From NCBI GenBank assembly GCA_030457025.1, contig JAKDSA010000002.1, positions 1-64,000 of the forward strand: a stretch of 64,000 bases of DNA, written 5' to 3'. Positions 53,636 through 62,014 of this stretch are shown piece after piece. The number at the start of each line of letters is the position of its first letter. Within the stretch, counting starts at the first letter, position 1. The notes below the pieces were generated by a model that searched no databases, was not told the origin of the DNA, and worked only from the letters and a program-made list of their open reading frames with translations. A program made the position numbers and the translations under genes. The DNA is from Brevibacterium sp. Lineage in GTDB: Bacteria; Actinomycetota; Actinomycetes; Actinomycetales; Brevibacteriaceae.

Positions 53636-54316
53636 ATGTCCGCAGCGCCACTCGTTGAACAGCTCAGCCGGGAGATGGGTATCTCCACGGCCGCTGCTCT
53701 GTTCGATGGGCCCCGACCCCGTCCCGTGGATCCGGTGCTGTCACCGATGTTCCGCCGAGGCGGCCTTCCTCGAGGCGAGATCGTGACACTGACCGGAGGC
53801 CAGTCCCTGAGCTGCGCCCTCGCCACGATCGCCGCAGCAACCCAGGAACAGAAATGGTGCGCCGGCATCGGACTCGGCGAACCGGCCGTGTCATCCATCG
53901 CCGACCTGGGCGTCGACCTCGACCATTTCGTCAATCTCGTCACCCCGGCCGAAGACTGGCTGCGTGTGGCCTCCATCCTCATCGAATCCTTCGACGTTCT
54001 CGTCGTCGACCCGGGATTTCTGCCCAGTGCGGGGGAGCGCGCCCGACTGCTGGCGAAGGTGCGCGAACGCAAGGTCAGCTTCATCAGCCTGACGTCGATG
54101 CCCGGGAGCACCGAGCAGATCGAGATCACCGACACGCAGTGGTCGGGCACGGAACACGGCCACGGACGTCTCCGGTCCTGCCTCGTGCAGGCCCGATCAC
54201 AGACCGGGGTTCATCGCTTCCTGCTGCCCGGACCTGCAGGAACTCCCGCCGAGGTGCCGGCACCCACCTCGGCGGTGGACGGTTTCGAACGGCCGGTGAT
54301 CCGCAGTGTCAGCTGA
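53636..54316 (+). CDS. imuA': ImuA'-like RecA-fold mutasome protein
   Basis: The 226-residue protein has a RecA-like layout (RGGLPRGEIVTLTGGQSLSCALATIAAA, then SFDVLVVDPGF as Walker B, later strands), but the P-loop GxxGxGKT is degraded to TGGQSLSC, so it probably does not hydrolyse ATP. In mycobacteria ImuA' (Rv3395c) binds ImuB in the DNA-damage mutasome. I choose ATG 53636 because the GATAAT -10 lies 7 nt upstream; ATG 53627 falls inside that -10. It overlaps imuB by 11 nt. Confidence 0.85.
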   Translation: MSAAPLVEQLSREMGISTAAALFDGPRPRPVDPVLSPMFRRGGLPRGEIVTLTGGQSLSCALATIAAATQEQKWCAGIGLGEPAVSSIADLGVDLDHFVNLVTPAEDWLRVASILIESFDVLVVDPGFLPSAGERARLLAKVRERKVSFISLTSMPGSTEQIEITDTQWSGTEHGHGRLRSCLVQARSQTGVHRFLLPGPAGTPAEVPAPTSAVDGFERPVIRSVS

Positions 54317-56042
54317 TCCCGCAGCTGGCCTCGCAGCTGGCCTCGCCACCGCGCGCAGCGAACCCTCCTCTGTGCGCAGCGAGCCCATAACCGGAGGCGA
54401 CGGTCATCGCCGCACACTCGTCCTGACGGTTCCCGATTGGTCTGCGGTGGCGGCCGCGGCCGAACACGACCTCAGCCCGCGCACCCCGGTGGCGGTCCTC
54501 AGCGCAGGCAAGGTGATCGCCGCCAATGCGCCTGCCCGCGCAGCCGGAATCGCACTGGGCAACAACAAGCGCGCGGTCGGCTACCGCTGCCCCGAAGCAC
54601 ATGTGGTGGCCTGGGACGAGGACGTGGACAACAAACACTTCTCCGCGGGCGTCGGAGCCCTTGAGGAACTCGTGGCACGATTCACCCTGCTGGGCCCGGG
54701 CACGCTTGCCATTCCCCTCGACTCGCTCAAGCATGGCTATGCCGATGAACCCAGTGCCGTCGAGGCCCTGATCTCCGCGCTCGTGTCCGCGACCGGGTGG
54801 GAATTCTTCCCCGGCATCGCCGACACCGTGTTCGCAGCAGTGCTCGCTGCGGGGCAGGCGCGACGGGTCGAACCGGGGGAGACCGTGGAATTCCTGGCCG
54901 CTCAGCCGATCACCACCCTCGAATACGCCGGTGCCGGTGCCACCGAACTCATCGACACCTTCACCCAGCTGGGCCTGCGCACCCTGGGCGACCTGGCCGC
55001 ACTCGACGCACGAGACGTGACCTCACGATTCGCAGCGCTGGGCAAACATGCACACGACCTGGCAGCAGGAACCGGATGGACGCCCCTGCCCGATCACGTC
55101 CGCGAAGAGCGCCTCAACGTCGAACTCGGCCTGGATACGCCGACTACCCGCAGCGACACCTTGGGATTCCTGACCCGTCAACTCGCCGCCGACCTGCTGA
55201 CCAAGGTGCGTCGCCGGGGGCTCGTGTGCACACAGATCACAATCGAACTCCTCGCTGTCTCCGGCCAGGCCTCGCATCGGACATGGCGGATCGAGGACAT
55301 GAACGAGAACACCATCGCCGACCGTCTGCGGTGGCAGGCAGAGGGATGGCTGGCCGGGGCCACCAGGCCGGGGTCGGCTCGCGCCCGGAACCGCTCAACC
55401 TCTGCCCGCAGAGACAAAACCTCTGCCCGCAGAGACAAGGAGGAACCGGCTCCGGACGAACCCGGCCCCGACCCCGAGGACTTCTCCGAAGAGGGCATCA
55501 TCGCCGTGGGCCTCGTGGCCGCGGAACTGACCACCCCCATCGGCGCGACGAAGAGCCTTTTCGACGAGAACACCGGGCAGGTCACCCACACGCTGGAGCG
55601 GCTGCAGGGACTGTTCGGCCCCGATTCGGTTCTGGTCCCGGGACTGCAGGGCGGGTGGGATCCGGCCGAGACGAATCTGTGGACGCCGTGGCAGCAGGCG
55701 GCGTCACCTGTGCGCAACCCCGGCGCGCCATGGCCGGGGGCATTGCACGCACCCCGACCGACGACGGTCGACCACCTGCCCATCGATGTGCTCGCAGTGG
55801 GAGGCCGACCAGTAGGGGCCCGACCCACAGGACTGGAATCGGTGCCGTTCACGATCCGCTTTCCCACCGGGGCGACCGAGGACATCGTCGACTATTCGGG
55901 CTCCTGGCCTGTCGAATCCGGCTGGTGGGACCCGGAGAGGGCCACCTACCGGACCCGTCTGCAGGTCGTGACCGATTCGGGGCGGGCCCTGCTGCTGAGC
56001 AAGGAGAACGGCCAGTGGTACCTCACCGGCCGGTACCGCTGA
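54306..56042 (+). CDS. imuB: ImuB, catalytically inactive Y-family polymerase homologue
   Basis: ImuB (578 residues) bridges DnaE2, ImuA' and the sliding clamp in mutagenic bypass. The Y-family fold is visible (RAAGIALGNNKRAVGYRCPEAHVV, the HhH-like region AAQPITTLEYAGAGA...LGLRTLGDLAALDARDV). The catalytic acidic residues are missing: the usual DxDxF reads TVPDWSAV and the SxDE site is gone. A charged linker holds a 21-bp tandem repeat (SARRDKT). I see no clear clamp-binding motif. It ends in TGATG, overlapping dnaE2. Confidence 0.9.
   Translation: MSADPAAGLAAGLATARSEPSSVRSEPITGGDGHRRTLVLTVPDWSAVAAAAEHDLSPRTPVAVLSAGKVIAANAPARAAGIALGNNKRAVGYRCPEAHVVAWDEDVDNKHFSAGVGALEELVARFTLLGPGTLAIPLDSLKHGYADEPSAVEALISALVSATGWEFFPGIADTVFAAVLAAGQARRVEPGETVEFLAAQPITTLEYAGAGATELIDTFTQLGLRTLGDLAALDARDVTSRFAALGKHAHDLAAGTGWTPLPDHVREERLNVELGLDTPTTRSDTLGFLTRQLAADLLTKVRRRGLVCTQITIELLAVSGQASHRTWRIEDMNENTIADRLRWQAEGWLAGATRPGSARARNRSTSARRDKTSARRDKEEPAPDEPGPDPEDFSEEGIIAVGLVAAELTTPIGATKSLFDENTGQVTHTLERLQGLFGPDSVLVPGLQGGWDPAETNLWTPWQQAASPVRNPGAPWPGALHAPRPTTVDHLPIDVLAVGGRPVGARPTGLESVPFTIRFPTGATEDIVDYSGSWPVESGWWDPERATYRTRLQVVTDSGRALLLSKENGQWYLTGRYR
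55398..55439 (+). repeat. 21-bp tandem duplication in the imuB linker
   Basis: Two copies of ACCTCTGCCCGCAGAGACAA (55398-55418, 55419-55439) encode TSARRDK twice. Each copy contains the hairpin TCTGC-CC-GCAGA. Length is a multiple of three, so the frame is kept. Confidence 0.9.
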
Positions 56043-59000
56043 TGGGCTTTTCGAATCCGCGCACCCCCTGGTCCCAGCTGGCCCGGCGACTGGAAGGCAA
56101 ACAGACCAGTGACAAGCAGGTCACCGACAGGCAAACGGTCGACAAACATGCCGATGGATCCGATGCGCCGGCCTTCTCCCGCCCCGACCGTCATCGGGTG
56201 TCGGTGGGCCCCGGCGGCTCCGACGGCGCCGGCCGGTATTCGAGCCCGGGGCAAGGGCCCATCCTGCGTACCTCGAACATCGAATGGGCGGAGCTGCACG
56301 TCCACTCCCAGTTCAGCTTCCTCGACGGGGCCTCCGACCCTGAGGAGCTCGTGGCAGCAGGTGCCGCCGCAGGCCTGACGTCCTTGGCGCTGACCGATCA
56401 CAACGGTCTCTACGGTGCAGTCCGGTTCGCTCATGCCGCCGCCGAGGTGGGTCTTCCCACCGTCTTCGGAGCTGAGCTGTCCGTGGGGTTGGAGGAGAAG
56501 ATCCCGGGCCAGACCGACCCGGACGCCACCCATCTGCTCGTCCTCGCTCGCGGGGTCGAGGGCTACCACCGGCTGTCGATGGCCATCACCGAGGCCAACC
56601 TGGCCGGGGAGAAGAATCGGCCGGTGTTCGGTCTCGAGGAATTGGCCGCGATGAGCGGGGACTGGACGATCCTCACCGGTTGTCGCAAAGGCCCCCTGCG
56701 CCGGGCACTGGGGGATCCGGACGGTGGTCTCGGAGCCCTGCGCAAGCTCATCGCGCTCTTCGGGACCGAGCGAATCGCAGTCGAACTCAGCCGGGACGGG
56801 ACTCCCGATGACGACGAACGGCTGCGCCACCTCGGCGAGCTTGCACAGCGGACGAATCTGCCGATCGTGGCCAGCAACAGTGTGCACTTCGCCACCCGGG
56901 CACAGTGGAAGTCAGCACAGGTGAGGGCCTCCGTGAGGTCTCGGCTGTCCCTTGACGAGCTGGCCGGCTGGCTGCCGGCGACGGCGAACGCCCGCATTCA
57001 CACGGGGGAGGAGATGGCCGCACGATTTCCCCGCCAGGCCCTGGAGAACGCAGTGGCCATCGGTCGAGAATGCTCCTTCGTCCTGGGCTCGGCCCGTCCG
57101 GACCTACCGCGCGCCCCGATGCCCGATGCCCGTGGAGCCGAAGAATATCTGAGAGAGCTCATCGAAGACCGCGGTGCCAAGCGCTACGGATCTCGGGCGA
57201 CTGATCCGAAGGCGTGGGCCCAGCTCGATCGGGAGATGAACATGATCGCCGAACTGGGATTCTGCGGATACTTCCTCATTGTCTACGACATCACCGAGTT
57301 CTGCCATCGGGTCAACATCTTCTGCCAGGGGAGAGGCTCGGCGGCCAACTCCGCGGTCTGCTACGTCCTCGACATCACCGCCGTCGACGCGGTCAGACAC
57401 GAACTCCTCTTCGACCGTTTCCTGTCACCGGACCGCAAGGGCTACCCGGACATCGACATCGACATCGAATCGGGCCGACGGGAGGAAGTCATCCAATATG
57501 TCTATGACCATTTCGGTCGTGAACGCGCCGCCCAAGTCGCGAACGTCATCACCTACCGGGCGAAGTCAGCGATCCGGGACGCGGCCTTCAGCCTGGGGTA
57601 CGAACCGGGCCAGCAGGACGCATTCTCAAAGGCCAGCAACCGCTGGTCGACCCTGCCCGAAGCCGAGGGCTCACCGGTCCCGGCCCCGGTGCTCACGATC
57701 GCAGACGACCTTCTCGGCTCACCTCGGCACCTGGGCATCCACTCAGGCGGCATGATCCTCGCCGACCGCCCCATCGGTGAGGTCGTCCCGATCGAGAAGG
57801 CCACGATGGGCCATCGCACCGTCGTTCAATGGGACAAGGACGACTGTGCCGCCATGGACCTGGTGAAGTTCGATCTGCTGGGACTGGGAATGCTCACCGC
57901 ACTCCATGAGATAGTCGACCTGGTCCACCGGCATACGGGTGAGCTCATCGAACGCGCCCACATCGACGACGAGGATGAGCGTGTCTACGAGATGCTGCAG
58001 AAGGCCGACGCAGTGGGTGTCTTCCAGGTCGAATCGCGGGCCCAGCTGGCGACCCTGCCCCGTCTGCGTCCCGAGACGTTCTACGATCTCGCCGTCCAAG
58101 TCGCCCTGATCAGACCAGGCCCCATCCAGGGCGGTTCCGTCCACCCCTACATCCGCAGACGGCAGGGTCTCGACGAGGTCGAATACTTACACCCGCTGCT
58201 GCGGAAGTCCCTGGCCAAGACCTACGGGGTGCCGCTGTTCCAAGAGCAGCTCATGCAGATGGCCATCGACGTCGGCGGTTTCACCGGCGCCGATGCCGAC
58301 CAGCTGCGGCAGGCGATGGGATCGCGGCGGTCGGAGAAGAGGATGGCCGAACTGGCGCAGAAGTTCCAGGCCGGAGCCGCAGCCAAGGGAGTCGATGAGG
58401 AGACCGCGGAGTCCATCTTCTCCACGATTGCGGCGTTCGCGAACTACGGGTTCCCCGAATCGCATGCGATCAGCTTCGCGAACCTCGTCTACCAGTCGGC
58501 CTGGTTCAAATACCACTACCATGCGGCATTCACCGTGGGACTGCTGCGCAGCCAGCCGATGGGCTTCTACTCGCCGCAGTCGCTCGTCGCCGACGCCCGT
58601 CGCCATGGTGTGACGATCCTGCCCGTGGACATCCGCCACTCGATGGCCGCCAGCGATCTCGAACGACTCGAGTCCGGTGCTGGTGAATTCGGAATCCGGT
58701 TGGGGCTGGATTCGGTGGCTCATGTCGGTTCCTTCGCCGAGGTGATCGTGACCGAACGCGCCAGGGCGCCGTTCACCTCGGTGACGGATTTAGCCGAGAG
58801 GACCGGACTCGGGAAGCAGGCACTCGAAGGGTTGGCGACCTCGGGGGCGCTGGCCTGCTTCGATCTCGACCGCAGGCAGGCACTGTGGGTGGCCGGTGGG
58901 GTCGCAGGCGCACACCCGGGAGTGCTGCCGGGAACGGCCACGCTGACCTCGGCACCGAGCCTGCCGACCATGGATGCCTTCGACACGACCTTGGCAGAAC

Positions 59001-59383
59001 TCTTCTCCACCGGGATCACGGTCGACGGGTACCCGACCGAAATCCTGCGGCAGTCCCTGATCGAACGGGGCTATGCCTCGACGGCGGATGCGGCGGCGGC
59101 CGCGGACGGAACCCGGATGACGGTCGCCGCGATTGTCACACACCGACAGCGCCCGGCCACTGCCTCGGGGATCACATTCATCAACCTCGAGGACGAATTC
59201 GGGATGCTCAACGTCGTCGCCACGGCCGGACTGATGAAGCGGTTCCGTCCGATTGCCACCTCCCGCAATGCCCTCGTGGTCACCGGACTGATCCAACGTG
59301 GGGGAGAGGTCGTGAGTCTCTACGCCCACAAACTCATTCCCCTCGAAGTCCAGCTGCCGACCAAGGCCCGCAACTTCCGCTGA
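56042..59383 (+). CDS. dnaE2: Error-prone DNA polymerase III alpha subunit DnaE2
   Basis: DnaE2 is the damage-induced C-family polymerase that performs translesion synthesis with ImuB. The 1113-residue protein has an N-terminal extension, a PHP domain (ELHVHSQFSFLDG, TDHNGLYG), the polymerase core with catalytic Asp residues in YPDIDIDIESGRR (about 468-480) and GRGSAANSAVCY, HhH and OB-fold regions (LNVVATAGLMKRF). Length suits DnaE2, shorter than DnaE1. ATG 56042 overlaps the imuB stop. The frame runs far upstream through imuB, but nothing there resembles a polymerase. Confidence 0.94.
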   Translation: MGFSNPRTPWSQLARRLEGKQTSDKQVTDRQTVDKHADGSDAPAFSRPDRHRVSVGPGGSDGAGRYSSPGQGPILRTSNIEWAELHVHSQFSFLDGASDPEELVAAGAAAGLTSLALTDHNGLYGAVRFAHAAAEVGLPTVFGAELSVGLEEKIPGQTDPDATHLLVLARGVEGYHRLSMAITEANLAGEKNRPVFGLEELAAMSGDWTILTGCRKGPLRRALGDPDGGLGALRKLIALFGTERIAVELSRDGTPDDDERLRHLGELAQRTNLPIVASNSVHFATRAQWKSAQVRASVRSRLSLDELAGWLPATANARIHTGEEMAARFPRQALENAVAIGRECSFVLGSARPDLPRAPMPDARGAEEYLRELIEDRGAKRYGSRATDPKAWAQLDREMNMIAELGFCGYFLIVYDITEFCHRVNIFCQGRGSAANSAVCYVLDITAVDAVRHELLFDRFLSPDRKGYPDIDIDIESGRREEVIQYVYDHFGRERAAQVANVITYRAKSAIRDAAFSLGYEPGQQDAFSKASNRWSTLPEAEGSPVPAPVLTIADDLLGSPRHLGIHSGGMILADRPIGEVVPIEKATMGHRTVVQWDKDDCAAMDLVKFDLLGLGMLTALHEIVDLVHRHTGELIERAHIDDEDERVYEMLQKADAVGVFQVESRAQLATLPRLRPETFYDLAVQVALIRPGPIQGGSVHPYIRRRQGLDEVEYLHPLLRKSLAKTYGVPLFQEQLMQMAIDVGGFTGADADQLRQAMGSRRSEKRMAELAQKFQAGAAAKGVDEETAESIFSTIAAFANYGFPESHAISFANLVYQSAWFKYHYHAAFTVGLLRSQPMGFYSPQSLVADARRHGVTILPVDIRHSMAASDLERLESGAGEFGIRLGLDSVAHVGSFAEVIVTERARAPFTSVTDLAERTGLGKQALEGLATSGALACFDLDRRQALWVAGGVAGAHPGVLPGTATLTSAPSLPTMDAFDTTLAELFSTGITVDGYPTEILRQSLIERGYASTADAAAAADGTRMTVAAIVTHRQRPATASGITFINLEDEFGMLNVVATAGLMKRFRPIATSRNALVVTGLIQRGGEVVSLYAHKLIPLEVQLPTKARNFR

Positions 59384-59432
59384 CGGGATTGCTCAGGAAG
59401 ACGGGCCTGCCCAAGAAGAGGGAATCCGCAGT

Positions 59433-59468
59433 GTGACGAAACATGACGCCAGGTGACACGAACATGAC
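59433..59468 (+). promoter_or_regulatory. Direct repeats upstream of metY, candidate operator
   Basis: GTGACGAAACATGAC (59433-59447) and GTGACACGAACATGAC (59453-59468) are near-identical and about two helical turns apart (20 bp). They sit 105-140 bp before metY, in a 190-bp gap with no gene. A methionine or sulfur regulator could bind there. No SAM riboswitch was recognised in this leader. Confidence 0.4.
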
Positions 59469-59573
59469 AAGAACGCATGCTCACAGGCTGAGAGTCGAAG
59501 ACAGTAGTGACATCACCACCGATCACTCGCGTCAAACATCACCGGCGAATCAACCGCACCCGAAGGAGACACC

Positions 59574-60896
59574 ATGACCAAGTCATTCGAAACCCGTCAG
59601 ATCCATGCTGGTCAGACACCGGACCCGACCACCGGCTCCCGGGCGCTGCCCATCCACCAGACCACCTCATTCGTCTTCGACAGCAATGAGACGGCGGCCA
59701 ACCGCTTCGCGCTCACCGAGCTCGGCCCCATCTACACCCGCATCACCAACCCGACCACCGAGGTCGTTGAGAACCGGATCGCCGATCTCGAAGGCGGAGT
59801 CCACGCAGTGCTCACAGCATCGGGACAGTCGGCGGCACTGCTGGCGATCACGAACATCGCCGAAGCCGGTGACCACATCGTCGCCAGCTCCAGCCTCTAC
59901 GGCGGCACCTACAACCTGCTTCATGTCACCTTGCGCAAGCTCGGCATCGAGACCACCTTCGTCGACGTCGACGACCTCGATGCCTGGAAAACAGCGGTGA
60001 AGGACAACACGAAGCTCTTCTTCGCCGAGGTCGTGTCCAACCCCCGATCCGATGTCCTCGACATCGCCGCCGTGGCCGACATCGCCCACCAGTCCGGTGT
60101 TCCGCTCTTCACCGACAACACGCTGGCCACCCCCTACCTGGTGCGTCCGATCGAGCACGGTGCAGACGTCGTCCTCCACTCGGCCACGAAGTACCTCGGC
60201 GGACACGGTACCTCGATCGCCGGAGTCGTCGTCGACAGCGGAACCTTCGACTACGGCACGCAGCCGGAGAAGTTCCCCGGATTCAACACCCCGGACGAGT
60301 CCTACAACGGCTTGGTCTACGCCCGCGACCTCGGCGCCGATTCGCCCTTCGGCGCCAACGTCTCCTTCGGACTCAAGGCCCGCGTGCAGGGTCTGCGGGA
60401 CCTCGGGCCGGCAGCCAGCCCGTTCAACGCCTTCCTCATCGCCCAGGGACTTGAGACGCTGAGCCTGCGCATCGACCGCCATGTCGACAATGCGAACAAG
60501 GTTGCCACCTACCTCGAGAGCCACGAGCAGGTCAGCCGGGTCGCCTTCGCCGGGCTCGAGTCCAGCCCTTGGCACGACAAGGCTGAGAAGTACCTGCCCC
60601 ATGGTGTCGGATCGGTTCTGGCCTTCGACATCGCCGGTGGCTTCGATGCCGCTGTGGCCTTCGTCGATGCCCTCGAACTCCACTCACACGTGGCCAACAT
60701 CGGTGACGTCCGCTCCCTGGTCATCCACCCGGCGTCGACGACTCACTCGCAGCTCGGCGAAGAGGCGCAGGCCTCTGCCGGTGTGAACCCGGCACTCGTG
60801 CGTCTGTCGGTGGGCCTCGAAGGCATCGACGACATCATCGCCGACATCGACAAGGGCTTCGCCGCTGCTGCAGCGAACGCGTCGGCCGCCGCCTGA
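59574..60896 (+). CDS. metY: O-acetylhomoserine sulfhydrylase MetY
   Basis: MetY makes homocysteine from O-acetylhomoserine and sulfide using PLP. The 440-residue protein of the Cys/Met-metabolism PLP family begins MTKSFETRQIHAGQTPDP. It has TDNTLATPYLVRPIEHGADVVLHSATKYLGGHGT with the PLP lysine at residue 206, and the C-terminal SHVANIGDVRSLVIHPASTTHSQ. Starting at ATG 59574, with AAGGAGAC just upstream, it precedes metX by one nt. Confidence 0.95.
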   Translation: MTKSFETRQIHAGQTPDPTTGSRALPIHQTTSFVFDSNETAANRFALTELGPIYTRITNPTTEVVENRIADLEGGVHAVLTASGQSAALLAITNIAEAGDHIVASSSLYGGTYNLLHVTLRKLGIETTFVDVDDLDAWKTAVKDNTKLFFAEVVSNPRSDVLDIAAVADIAHQSGVPLFTDNTLATPYLVRPIEHGADVVLHSATKYLGGHGTSIAGVVVDSGTFDYGTQPEKFPGFNTPDESYNGLVYARDLGADSPFGANVSFGLKARVQGLRDLGPAASPFNAFLIAQGLETLSLRIDRHVDNANKVATYLESHEQVSRVAFAGLESSPWHDKAEKYLPHGVGSVLAFDIAGGFDAAVAFVDALELHSHVANIGDVRSLVIHPASTTHSQLGEEAQASAGVNPALVRLSVGLEGIDDIIADIDKGFAAAAANASAAA

Positions 60897-60897
60897 C

Positions 60898-61932
60898 ATG
60901 CCCACCCAGAGCACTTCCGTCGAGCGAATCCTGGGCTTCGTCACAGAGTCCGGACACACGTTCGGAACTGTCGAGGTCGCCTACGAAACCTTCGGCACAC
61001 TCAATGCCGACCGCAGCAATGCGGTCCTGGTCGAACACGCCCTGACCGGCGACACCCACGTCACCGAATGGTGGGCAGGGGTCGTCGGTCCCGGCGAGGC
61101 GATCGACACGAACGAATACTTCGTGGTGTGTGCGAATTCGCTCGGCGGGTGCTCGGGAACCACAGGCCCCCAGTCGCTCTACGATGACGGACTGCCCTAT
61201 GGGTCCAGGTTCCCCGCAGTCACGATCCGCGATATGGCCCGCCTGGAGCACAATCTCGCTCAGATACTCGGAATCGAATCCTGGCACGCCGTCATCGGCG
61301 GATCGATGGGCGGAGCCAGAGCCCTCGAATTCGCACTCCTCGACAAACGCAAGGTGAACAAGTGCGCGATCATCGCCGCACCGGCCTTCTGCGAAGCCGA
61401 TCAGATCGCCTGGGCGATGATGCAGGAACGCGCGATCGAACTCGATGCTGACTACTACTCCGGTGACTACACTGCGGTCGGCCGCTTCCCCGCCGAGGGG
61501 CTGGGCCTGGCACGCCAGATCGCACATCTGACCTACCGCAATGATGCGGAGCTCAACCACAGGTTCTCCCGCCGGCGCCGATCGCCTGACTACTACGAGG
61601 TCACCTCGTACCTCGACCACCAGGCGAAGAAGCTCACCGCCCGGTTCGACCCGCACAGCTACGTCGTGCTCTCCCGCGCCCTGCGCGACCATGACGTGCG
61701 CATCGGTCGCTCACCTGATCTGGCGACCTCGTTGGCCGAAGGCTGCACCGACAACCTCGTCGTCTCGGTCTCCTCTGATCGGCTGTTTCCGCCGGCGCAG
61801 GTCGAACTGCTCGCGCAGAACCTGCCCGGAGCGGTGACCCACCATGTCATCGAATCCGATGTCGGACATGATGGCTTCCTCACCGAAAGCGCGGCGCTCT
61901 CAGCGGTTCTGAAGGATTTCCTCAGCGCCTGA
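60898..61932 (+). CDS. metX: Homoserine O-acetyltransferase MetX
   Basis: MetX (also called MetXA) acetylates homoserine from acetyl-CoA, feeding MetY. The 344-residue alpha/beta-hydrolase fold has the nucleophile Ser136 in GGSMGG, with Asp294 and His324 (VGHDGF) completing the triad, and ALTGDTHV near the N-terminus. Some family members use succinyl-CoA; the acyl donor is inferred from neighbouring metY. The gene is followed by a strong hairpin. Confidence 0.95.
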   Translation: MPTQSTSVERILGFVTESGHTFGTVEVAYETFGTLNADRSNAVLVEHALTGDTHVTEWWAGVVGPGEAIDTNEYFVVCANSLGGCSGTTGPQSLYDDGLPYGSRFPAVTIRDMARLEHNLAQILGIESWHAVIGGSMGGARALEFALLDKRKVNKCAIIAAPAFCEADQIAWAMMQERAIELDADYYSGDYTAVGRFPAEGLGLARQIAHLTYRNDAELNHRFSRRRRSPDYYEVTSYLDHQAKKLTARFDPHSYVVLSRALRDHDVRIGRSPDLATSLAEGCTDNLVVSVSSDRLFPPAQVELLAQNLPGAVTHHVIESDVGHDGFLTESAALSAVLKDFLSA

Positions 61933-61939
61933 CTGCAGA

Positions 61940-61971
61940 AGGGCCGTGCGGCTGATTCGCCGCACGGCCCT
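61940..61971. terminator. Strong terminator between metX and the acyl-CoA oxidase gene
   Basis: AGGGCCGTGCGGC (61940-61952) pairs with GCCGCACGGCCCT (61959-61971) around TGATTC. It separates two convergent genes. Confidence 0.85.
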
Positions 61972-61976
61972 CTACC

Positions 61977-62014
61977 TGACTGTTGAGAACTCTACTGACT
62001 GTTGAGAACTCTAC
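61977..62014. repeat. 19-bp tandem duplication at a gene end
   Basis: TGACTGTTGAGAACTCTAC occurs exactly twice (61977-61995 and 61996-62014). The second copy carries the TAG stop (minus strand) of the acyl-CoA oxidase gene. Confidence 0.95.

Noticed and set aside
54797..56041. Upstream extension of the dnaE2 frame through imuB
   Set aside because: No polymerase similarity in this part and it is fully inside imuB; the overlap TGATG gives a normal start.
59384..59573. SAM riboswitch before metY
   Set aside because: No SAM-I, II or IV core motif was recognised in the 190-nt leader.
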